Positions 28,897 to 37,554 of a stretch of DNA of 64,000 nucleotides are shown piece after piece (within the stretch, counting starts at the first letter, position 1; each line of letters starts with the position of its first letter). A model generated the notes under the pieces. That model made no database searches. It saw nothing but the letters and a program-made list of their open reading frames with translations, and was not told where the DNA came from. A program made the position numbers and the translations under genes. The DNA is from Chlorella sorokiniana (lineage: Eukaryota > Chlorophyta > Trebouxiophyceae > Chlorellales > Chlorellaceae): contig CP084612.1 of NCBI GenBank assembly GCA_025917655.1, positions 744,001-808,000 of the forward strand. The letters run 5' to 3'.

Positions 28897-29465
28897 CGAA
28901 GGTGGCGACGGCGCACGAACCACCCGACCTTGGAGACCGCTGCGGTGGCGCAGCTGGGCAAATTTGGTCGCATTGTGCCACGAAAATGGGGAGGAGCGGC
29001 CCCCTGACGCCAAATTCATAACTGCTGCGATAAACAGAGGTTCAAGGGGCTCGCATTACAGACAACCCTCGGCGCAGAGATTGAGCAAACACGCTCTCAA
29101 AAGGCAGGAGCACTGCCGGACTGCATGGGTTCCCATTCGCTGCAGTTGCGCCTGCTGACGTGAGGTTCTGACACCGGCTCTCTTCACTCACACAGCGAGT
29201 AGATTCAATACATTGAAATCTTTTTGACACGCTTGATCTTCCTGTCGAGAAAAGACCGGAAGCGTTTGACCACACCCCCTTCGAGCCTGCCCAACTTCCG
29301 TCGTCATTTTGTTTAGCTGCAGCTGGTTTTACTTTGACTGCAAGCAGATGTGACCAATGTCTGTTCAGCGGCAGCTGGTGTTCCCGTTGACTGCAAGCAG
29401 ATGTGCCCAGGCAACAGTAGAGCCTGCCAAGAGTGTCTCCAGGTGCAAGTTGAATACAAATAATG
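28897..29465. other. Promoter side of the unknown gene and distal 3' flank of the LHC gene
   Basis: About 570 bases with no conserved frame. The two genes are in tandem on the minus strand, so this holds the 5' region of the 26994-28896 gene. Confidence 0.4.
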
Positions 29466-29470
29466 TTACA
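29466..29470 (-). terminator. TGTAA polyadenylation signal of the first LHC gene
   Basis: TGTAA on the minus strand, 115 bases past the stop at 29585. Confidence 0.55.
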
Positions 29471-29584
29471 CCCCAGTGGCAGGACAGATTTTCTTCTCAT
29501 GAGGCCTACGAAGCCATGTGTCTGAGGGAGAGCGAGCGCAGAGCCAACAAACACACAGAAACACAAAAGGAAAGAAAAAACAAA

Positions 29585-31202
29585 TCACTTGCCGATGACG
29601 TTGGGCAGGTTGGCGATGGAGCCGACCAGGTTGTTCTCAAACGGCGACGACAGGTGGGACGTCAGGGCCTCGATGGGCCCCTGCCGCGTGACCAGCGCCT
29701 GCACCGCGAAGCCGATGAAGGCTACCATAGCAAGGCGGCCGTTCTTAACCTCCTTGGTGGCCATGGAGGGGGAGTTCATGCCTGCGGGGCAGAGGCAGCG
29801 CGGGAGCAGGGGAGGGCTTCAGACACCCGGCAGAGCACCCCTATGTGCTCCGCTGCTGCGCAGCAATCGCAAGCCCTTGACCTGCTGGCGCGGTGCCACC
29901 CAGGGTCCTGCCGCCGCCCACGCCAGTCCCCCCTCCCCCTCCTTGCACACGCACACACAAACCCCGGTCCTCAACATCTGTCTTGCGTGAGCGCGTTGCC
30001 CTCCCTGCTGCCACGGGGTGCTCACCAGCCGGGTCAAAGGGGAAGGCGTTGAGGAAGCCGGAGGTGCCCGTCTCCTTCCAGCCCTGGAAGCGCTTGAGCT
30101 CCAGGAAGCCCAGCACCAGGAACTCGATGGCCAGCAGCGGCGCGGTGGGCATCCAGTACTCCTCCGAGCCCGCCTCAAACCACTTGGGCTTGCCCAGCAG
30201 GTCGGTGAACAGGATGCCCGCCACGGCGGCCATCGCCCACCGCCCGTTGATGCGCTCGCCCTCGGCGTACCACTGGGGGAGGGGGCGGAGGGGCAGATGC
30301 ATGTGGGCGCCACAGGCGGAAGCGCTGCTTGTCCGCGCCTGCAGCAGCCGTCTTTTTGACAGCCGCATGATCCCACCACCACAGCATGCTGCAGACTGTG
30401 CGCGCGGCCACAGCAGGACATGATGGCCGTTCTCATATCCTGCGTACCTTCAGGCGCTGGGGGTCCACACCCAGGCCCAGGGGGTCTGCAGCAGCATGGA
30501 GGGCAGTGCAGGGCAACTCAGGTGGCATGCTATTGACAATGAGCCATGCAGCCAGCCAGCGCCCTCTGCGTACGCGGCAGCCTCATCCCGTCGCTACCCT
30601 CCCAGGCGCCATGTGCAAAGCAGTCTGCCACTGCTCTGCTCACCAAAGCCATTGTCTGCGAGCGGGGGGTGATCAAGGAGCCGTCAGCATGAAAAATCTC
30701 AACAGCCATTGCAAGAGGACGCGCAAGGCAAGCAGCGCTGGAGTCAAGCACGTGATTTGCCCCGGTTGAAACTCACCGCCTGCAAGCTCGCCCTTCAGGT
30801 GCTTGGGGGCGGTGATGCCTGCAGGGAAACAGGCGGCACCCCGGTTGAGCGGCAGGTTGCCACAGCTGGCCGACAGCAGGGAAGGACTGCCGCCTGCCGC
30901 GGCTGCCAGTGCAGCTCATCAGATGACTGGGGGCGTCCTGTCCGATACAGTGCGTGCAGCTTTCGCTGAGGCTGCTCCTGGCAGTGAAGAGGGCCATCAG
31001 AATGGCCCTGCTGGCCATGAGGCCCTCTGCCTGCTGCCTGCGAGAAACCCGCCTGGCTGCCGTCAAACCAAAGCATCGGCTTACCGGGCAGCCACACAGG
31101 GCGGTCCGCTGCCTGCACCGCCACGCTGCGGCGAGCCCGCTGCTGAGTGCGGGCGGCAAAGCCCACGCGGGTGCCGACGAAGGAGGACAAGCAGGCAGCC
31201 AT
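29585..31202 (-). CDS. Light-harvesting chlorophyll a/b-binding protein, photosystem I (LHCA) type
   Basis: Six exons, all intact: 31085-31202, 30777-30818, 30644-30655 (12 nt), 30448-30485, 30026-30272 and 29585-29781, giving 217 aa. The N-terminus ([20 protein letters not shown]) is a plastid transit peptide. The mature part starts near [20 protein letters not shown]. Helix 1 has the chlorophyll-binding motif [20 protein letters not shown], helix 2 [20 protein letters not shown], and helix 3 [20 protein letters not shown]. The motif [14 protein letters not shown]-like loop between helices 2 and 3 and the short [12 protein letters not shown] entry resemble LHCA antenna proteins of photosystem I in green algae; which LHCA number I cannot say. 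The 42-nt exon 2 has the same length and phase as exon 3 of the second LHC gene. The protein sits in the thylakoid membrane. Confidence 0.92.
30644..30655 (-). other. 12-nt microexon of the first LHC gene
   Basis: On the minus strand, acceptor ...CGCAG, then ACAATGGCTTTG, then donor GTGAGC. It supplies NGF in the conserved GD-x-GFDPLGLG stretch. Without it the two flanking exons still join in frame but lose four conserved residues. Confidence 0.85.
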
Positions 31203-31333
31203 GATGCGACACTAGTGAGCAAACCAGTGTGCCGCTGCGGGCCGGGAGACAACTGCAGTAGCCTGATTCGGGCTTATCCTGCTGCCCATCCCCAGCACAG
31301 CATGCCATGCCCGTTCCCGCCCCACTCTCCCTC

Positions 31334-31392
31334 CACGTGATCCCGCATGCATTTATAAGCCTAGATCAAGGACATCCCTGCGCTTTCACGTG
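31334..31392 (-). promoter_or_regulatory. Promoter elements upstream of the first LHC gene
   Basis: On the minus strand a TATA-like TATAAAT lies at 31351-31357, about 150 bases before the ATG. Palindromic CACGTG G-boxes sit at 31387-31392 (upstream of the TATA) and 31334-31339 (downstream of it). G-boxes are common in light-regulated plant promoters; function here is inferred. Confidence 0.4.
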
Positions 31393-31525
31393 CGCCCGGT
31401 GGCCAACGATGCCCCACACTGGGTGCGGCAGGCGGCAGGCTGTGGGTGGTAGTGCTCAGCTGCATTCCCCAGCACCTCTCCTCGTGCGCACCCTGCCTCT
31501 TGCAAGCGTGTAAGCGGCAGCTGCA

Positions 31526-33504
31526 TCACAGCTTCTCGTGCCGCAGGTTGACTTCAAACAGGGCCGCCAGGCGGCCCCCACTCGTTCAAACTCGGCCTGC
31601 TGGTTTGTCACGCGCACCGCCGGCGGCAGCGCTCCCCGCAGACGCTCCAAGTGCGCCTGCTCAACGGGGAGCGCAGCCCCACCGCCGCGTACGTGGAGTA
31701 GTAGCGGCCCGCGCTGGTCACGAGCAGGTGCAGGCCGTGCCTGCACAGCGCACGCAGCACGTCCACATCGCCCTCCTCGCCCCCGGGCGCAGCGTCGTCC
31801 TGCTGCGCCACGCTGAGGCAGCGCAGGCAGGTGCTGGCCGCCAGCGCGGGCGGCACGCCCGGCAGGCTGTTGTGGCTGACATCAAGCACCTGCGCATGGA
31901 AAGGGGGAGTGGGGCAGGGTCGCCGTCTGGCTTTCCCGGCGCATGCGGAGGTGAAGGATGTGCAAACCGTGCTGGAGACACAGGCAGGCCAAACCAGCAG
32001 CCGCTGCCGCTCCGCAGACTCCCAGCGCCCCACCCTGCCCTGCCGCACCTGTAAGCTCTCCAAGTATGCCCCAGGGGGCAGCTCCCGCAGCCGGTTGTGG
32101 GGCATCTCCAGGCGAGTGAGGCCCGGCCCCACCGCTGCAAGCCGCCGCCACGCCTCTGGCGGCACCTCCGCTGTGGCCGTGGCGTGTGCTTCCAGGTGCA
32201 GCGCGCGCAGCCGGGTGGAAAGCGCCAGCGCGTGCAGAACATCCGGGTATGCGTCGGCGCAGCCCACCAGGCCCAGCGCGCTCAGCGCGGGCAGCGCACC
32301 CAGGCAGCTCGGCTCTTCCAGCACGGCGTGCTGCAGCCAGAGGCCTCGCAGGCTGGGCAGGGCCGCGAGGTCGGGCCCCACACGCAGCGGGTCGTCGCGG
32401 TAGCGCACCGCGGCATGCAGGTACGCCAGCGCGCGCAGCGCGGTCAGCGGCCCGGCAGGGCCAGGCCGTCGCGCTGCGAAAAACGCAGCGCGCTCAGCGC
32501 GTGCAGCGCGGCCAGCGGGCCCAGCGCGGGCGTGCGGGGCAGGTCCCGCGTGTCGGCAAAGTGCACGCGCTGCAGGGGGGGCAGGGAGGGTCTCCGTGCC
32601 AGCAGGGCGGCCTGCAGGGGTGGCAGAGGGTGGCAGCGGCAGCGAGGAGGGCATGCTCGGCACTCGGCAAGGGTGAGGCGGCGGCACACAGAATCGACGG
32701 GGCAGGGGGTGAGCCAGTGCCGCATCCCAGCATCCCTCACATCCAGGCAGGACAGCAGCAGCAGCTCGGACAAGGCCGGCAGCCGCATCAAGTTGACGGT
32801 GGCCGCCTCCGCCTCGCCAGCCTCCTGCGCGCGCTGCCCGCGCCCGCCCCGCTCCTGCTGGCGCCCACCGCGGCGAAGTCCACCCCCACCGACCGCAGGC
32901 AGGGCAGGCGCAGCGGGTCGACGCGGGCCAGCACAGCGGCGCCCAGCGGGCGGCACAGCTCCAGCTCCTGCAGCCCCCTGGCTGCCTGCAGCGCGGCGGC
33001 CAGCGCCCCCGCCTGCTCCCGCAGGGCCGCCTCCACCGTGGGCAGCGGCCTGCCGTGCAGCACCAGCGCGCGCAGGGGGGGGCGTGCCCGGCCAGCCAGG
33101 AGACGAAGCAGGGGAGGCGCTCGGCAGACAGCGTCAGCACGCTCAGCTGCACCCGCTGCCAGAGCTGCGCCGCGTGCTCGCAGGCCGCCAGGAAGCTCTT
33201 GCACACCAGTGGCAGCACCCTGCACATGGATACTTGCACGAGTTCTTGCTGGTGCACAGCCAAAACCAGTGTCGCCCGGCACGCAAGGGCCGCTGCTGCC
33301 GCCCAGCGAGGCACTGCCGCCAGCGACCTACCGTCTGGGATCCTTGCGGCGCAGCTCAAGGATCGTGTCCTTGTCCTGTCCTGAATCGATCGCCCCACGC
33401 ATTACCGCCTGGTGCAGTGGCAGCGCTGCTGAAAAAATGGCACCGAGGACTGGGGGCGGCAAGTCGACAATTGACGGGCGCATTTCGGCTTCACCATCGT
33501 CCAT
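31526..33504 (-). CDS. F-box and leucine-rich-repeat protein
   Basis: Start ATG 33504; exon 1 is 33332-33504 and exon 2 begins at 33219. The first exon reads SIVDLPPPVLGAIFSAALP and the second VLPLVCKSFLAACEHAAQLW followed by QRVQL; together these have the shape of an F-box (LPxxxLxxIF ... VCKxF ... LWxxV). Leucine-rich repeats follow: LPALSELLLLSCLDVRD (near 32770), LAALPSLRGLWLQHAVLEEP (near 32330), LSTRLRALHLEAHATA (near 32200), PGLTRLEMPHNRLRELPPG (near 32090) and LDVSHNSLPGVPPALAAS (near 31850). The end, after two single-base shifts in G/C runs, reads FEVNLRHEKL and stops at 31526. F-box/LRR proteins are usually substrate adaptors of SCF ubiquitin ligases; the target is unknown. Internal exon joins are approximate. 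Confidence 0.65.
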
Positions 33505-33686
33505 CGTGCCACTTACAATGCGCAGCGTTCAGAAGCGAGCGCGGCCCAGATGTACCATTGCCGCCCATCGCCGCTTGAACTCAGTTCTGACCTGTTCGCT
33601 GAGCCTATCTATCCTGCTTGCCATGTGCAGGTTGAAGTGCAGGGCAGCATTCTCTTCATCTTCCCAGTGTGGCATTGTGCAAGGGG

Positions 33687-33691
33687 TTACA
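33687..33691 (-). terminator. TGTAA polyadenylation signal of the second LHC gene
   Basis: TGTAA on the minus strand, about 150 bases past the stop at 33841. Confidence 0.5.
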
Positions 33692-33840
33692 GCTAGAGAC
33701 TACAAGGCGTAACAGTTCGTTCCATCCCGGCGAAGAAAGAAAATTGTCCTCTCTGTGTGTACAGCCCCGACCGAGAAGGCTGGGCGGGGGCTTGCCCCAC
33801 CAGCACCCCAGAGGCTCGGCGCGGGACAAGGAGGGCCCGC

Positions 33841-35627
33841 TTACCAGGGGATGGGGCGGAACTCCTGCGGCGGGCACACACACACACACACTCACAACCG
33901 CTGGTGGGTGCACGGCTCAGCAGCAGCTGGGGCTGGGCTGCAGCTGGTGGGTGCACGGCTCAAGGGCAGGGCAGAACGGGTAGGTCCTGCAGCTGGGGGC
34001 TGCCTCGCCGGCAGTGCTCACCTCCTCATCGGTGCCCTGCAGCACGTTCTTGGCCTCAATCAGCGTGGGGGTGATGCCCAGCACGATTGCCGCCACGGTG
34101 GCCTCGTTGCCCACTGCCGAGGTGAAGACTGCGGGGTTGGGGGAGGGGCACCGAATCAGGCAATGAACGCAGCAGCAGTGGAGCAGCGCAGTGCAGCAGT
34201 CTCAATGGAACGGTGCTGCGCCGGGCCTTCGGAAGGCCTCGTCCGACACGGGACCATGGCGGTAGGGCGACGCTGGCCGAGCCGGCCCACTCACTGTTGT
34301 TGTGGCCGGGGTCGGCCAGGTGCTTCTGCAAGCACTCGATGGGGCCCAAGCCCTGCACGGCGGCCTGGCTGCTGAAGCCCAGGAAGGCGACCATGGCGAG
34401 GCGCCCGTTCTTCAGCTCCTTCAGCCGCGTCTCGTCGCTGCGCATGTTGAGGGGGTCGAAGGGCGCGAAGGGGCCCAGGCCCGTCTCGCCCGTCTTCTCG
34501 TAGGCCTTGACGCGGAAGCCCTCCAGGATGGCAAAGGTGACCACCTCGATGGCAATCAGGGTCTTCAGGTCAAAGGACGACTCCACCTTGGCGCCCGCCT
34601 CCCACCAGTTGCCCAGGCCCACCTGCGCGGCGCGGCCAGGGGCACGTCACGCGGCGGCAGGCAGCCAGCCACCCGCCGCCAGCACGCTCCAAAGGGCAGC
34701 CATCGACCCGCACGGCGGCGCCCTGGGACGCCGCCCCACGTGCGCTCCCGGCGGCGGCAGCGGCCTGCGCGGCGCCTCACCAGGTCGGTGAAGAGGATGC
34801 CGGCGACGGCGGCCATGGCCCAGCGGCCGTTGGTCAGCTCGGCCTCGCGGTAGTACTTGAGCACCTCCTTGTCCTTGCTGCCCAGGCGCAGGGGGTCGAA
34901 GCCGTAGTCTGCGGGGCTCAAGGGCGAGGGGTGGGGGGTTGGAAGGGGCGCGCAGTCGGTGGGAGGCACTCAACACACAAGGTGTGGGGTCTTACAGCCA
35001 TGCTGACTGCGACATTGGTAGCAGCCGGTGCTCACCGCCCAGCAGGGAGCCGTCCAGGTGCTTGGGGGTGGTGGCACCTGCAGGGGCACATCGCCAGCTG
35101 CGGTGAGCTGCTGTGCAACGTGGGCAGGCTGTGGCGATTGTTGTGCTTTCAACAGAAACCACCAGATCTGCCCTGGCTGTCCGCCTGCAGGATCCTACTC
35201 AAGCTGGGCTGAACAGACGCACCAGGGTACCTGCAACAGAGGACCAGCGGCAGGAGGCTGTCAGCACATGCTGGCATCACGCAGCAGAATCCGCGGCGCT
35301 GGGCTGACCCTTCGTTTGCCTGCTCAGCCTGCCTTGCAGAAGGCACTCCAATTCTATTGCTGTATCACTATGGCCATGAAGTTCCTAGGCTCGTGAAATG
35401 AGCCAAGCTGTTGAGAGGACGACGCTGCGACACCAGGCACGCCGTCCAGTGGCGGCGGCGCCGTCTGTGCTGCCTGGCTGCCCCGATCGCCCGGATCGAA
35501 GGAATCAATGGACTCACCAGGTCGGGCGGGCTGCAGCCACAACCACACGGCCGCCACGAACCGCAGGGCGGGCGGTGCGCACACCCACGCGGCTGGAGAG
35601 AGCAGCAGTCGTCATGGCGGCAGCCAT
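33841..35627 (-). CDS. Light-harvesting chlorophyll a/b-binding protein, photosystem I (LHCA) type, second gene
   Basis: Seven exons, all in frame: 35518-35627, 35223-35230 (8 nt), 35036-35077, 34781-34908, 34295-34622, 34022-34128 and 33841-33864, giving 248 aa. The transit peptide begins [20 protein letters not shown]; the mature N-terminus is [20 protein letters not shown], split by the microexon. Then come [10 protein letters not shown], helix 1 ([20 protein letters not shown]), a segment with [19 protein letters not shown], helix 2 ([20 protein letters not shown]) and helix 3 ([20 protein letters not shown]). The last exon encodes only EFRPIPW. It differs enough from the first LHC gene to be an older paralogue, but the 42-nt exon before the GDYGFDP stretch is shared in length and phase. 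Confidence 0.92.
35223..35230 (-). other. 8-nt microexon of the second LHC gene
   Basis: On the minus strand, acceptor ...TTGCAG, then GTACCCTG, then donor GTGCGT. It joins phase-2 exon 1 to phase-1 exon 3 and makes the conserved W-Y-P-G. Skipping it would shift the frame. Confidence 0.85.
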
Positions 35628-36064
35628 TTCGGATTTAAATAAGCTGTCTTAAGTCAAGCGGCTACTGCTGGAGAGAGCGGGGGCGCTCGGAGCAGAAAAC
35701 GGGCTTGATTTCGCTGTCATCGCCTGGATCACATGCTGGGCGTGCGTCCATGCGAGGGTTGGGCTCCCCCGCCTGGAATCGATCCACAACCTTCAGTGCT
35801 TTGCATAAGAAGGCAAAATTTGTTTGCGGTCCGACAGGCGCCCATATCCCCTTGCAGCCCCCGCAACTATGCAGCACGTGTGCACTTGCCGCCTTAGCGC
35901 GGTCCCTACCTGCGCACCTTGCAAGGTAAATACCGGTTGTTATTCTGCAGGGCCGTATGGCAACCGTTTATGGCTGAACGCTGTGGTCGATATGTTTTGT
36001 GCGCTGCGTCCCTTAGCAGCCATTCTCCGCACGCCATGGAGCCCAAAGTAAACGGCAGATCCGC
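35628..36064. promoter_or_regulatory. Shared head-to-head promoter region of the second LHC gene and the lumen zinc-finger gene
   Basis: 437 bases separate the two divergent starts, both of plastid proteins. It is less GC-rich than the flanking genes. I see no G-box and no convincing TATA at a normal distance. Confidence 0.5.
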
Positions 36065-36937
36065 ATGGCAGCGGCTCAGCACGATGAGGGCGCCTCGGAG
36101 CAGCAGCAGACGGCACCCGCGCCGCCGCTAGTGTCCTCCCGGCGCCAGCTGCTGGTCTTTACTGGCGCAGCTGCGGCAGCGGCCGCAACCCCCAGCTCCA
36201 TGATGGCTGATGCAGCAGAGATTGATGCAAACGTGTGCCGCGAGTGCGCTGGCACCGGCGCCGTGGCGTGCGACATGTGCGGCGGCACCGGCAAGTGGCG
36301 TGCCCTGAGCAGGTGACGCTGCGTCGCTTCAGTCGCTGGCTGGCTGAAGCTGGGCCAACAAACTTGCGGCAGCAGTCCAAGCTTTGCCCATTCTCAGCTC
36401 TTTTTGAAGCTTACTTACAGCTGCGTGCGGCTGCCTGGATTTCATGCTACTGGCAGCGTGCTCTTCTCACCCATGCACTGCCTTGCACCGCTTCTTTCAC
36501 GGGTTGCAGGAAGCGCGCCAAGGACACGTACGAGTTCACCGAGTGCCCGCAGTGCTACGGCCGCGGCGTGCGCGTGTGCGGCGTCTGCTTCGGCACCGGC
36601 CTGCGCAACGTCAGAGGCCTGCTGAGGTGCGCTGCAGCTGGTCCATCGATCAAACAAACGTGCTGGGCTGCGTGCAGAGCACTGATTCACTCCCATTTTT
36701 TGAGTTTCTGTGGCAAAGTGAAGATCGACCGTTGCACAGGCTGAGCATGTGGTTGGGTTTTGCTGCGTCCCACTCCAACATTTCAGGCGCCCAGAGGCCA
36801 CCGCATTGGTCGATCGCATGCAGCACGGCGAGCTGCGGCCGGGTGAGGTGCAGGACCTGCTGCGCAAGGCAAAGGAGGACCTCGCAGCGGCCGAGCGAGC
36901 GGCGGGTGCAGCAGCGGCCAAGGGCCCCTCTGCCTGA
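36065..36937 (+). CDS. Thylakoid-lumen DnaJ-type (CxxCxGxG) zinc-finger protein
   Basis: Three intact exons: 36065-36312, 36510-36626 and 36787-36937, giving 171 aa. The N-terminus holds a twin-arginine [10 protein letters not shown] followed by a run of alanines and SSMMADAAE, the layout of a Tat-type thylakoid transfer signal. The mature part has four CxxC motifs in two pairs: [24 protein letters not shown] and CGVCFGTG, the cysteine-rich fold of DnaJ without its J domain. A charged helix ([19 protein letters not shown]) ends the protein. Plant relatives with this fold (BSD2, LQY1, PSA2, HCF222) act as assembly factors or thiol chaperones of photosynthetic complexes; which one this matches I cannot say. 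Confidence 0.85.
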
Positions 36938-37554
36938 GCTGGCCAACCAGCTGCAGGCCTCAGAACAGGCTCCTCCGTGGCGTAGCAATTCATGATGGCA
37001 TGTGAATTAAGGCATGTTTCTTGGGCAGCGCGACGATTCCGCCTGAATGCCGCCCCACATTTCATTGCTGCCTCTACGCGCTTTTGCGCTCCAATGAATG
37101 CCCCGTCAGAGTTCTTCTCACCGCATGAGACTCCCCCTCACTCTTGAATATCAGATCTCGCTCGAATTCTGTTGCCCCGACAAAGAAGCCTTTCATTCAG
37201 TTGTGTAACCAACAATCTCTGTTCACGACTGTCCAGCAAGACGCTGTGCCATGCTGTGATGGGGGCGTCAACTTTGCTGCCATCGCTGGCTTATTATGCC
37301 CGAAGGTTGTAAGTGTCTACGCGATCGCAACAGTATGTTAACGAACGTAAAGGCCAGCTCGAGCTGAGGTGCCTCCAGGACTGCGAGCTGCCGGCACGGG
37401 CTTCCCCGGCACCCGTTTCGCGCTCGACGTCCGCATCATCCATCTTTCATGCACCAAGTGCCTTTTTAGTGTGCATCGGCTACCTGCCCTCTTGCTGGCA
37501 CATTGCTGGCGGCGCCGCCGCCCTGGCAGCGGCTTCCCCTAGCATCGTGCACCC
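36938..37554. other. Tandem intergenic region with TGTAA signals
   Basis: 617 bases between same-strand genes. TGTAA occurs at 37204-37208 and 37308-37312, either of which could end the zinc-finger transcript. The remainder is the promoter side of the first CLC gene. No other feature seen. Confidence 0.5.

Noticed and set aside
31509-31513. TGTAA on the plus strand
   Set aside because: No plus-strand gene ends nearby; it is probably chance.
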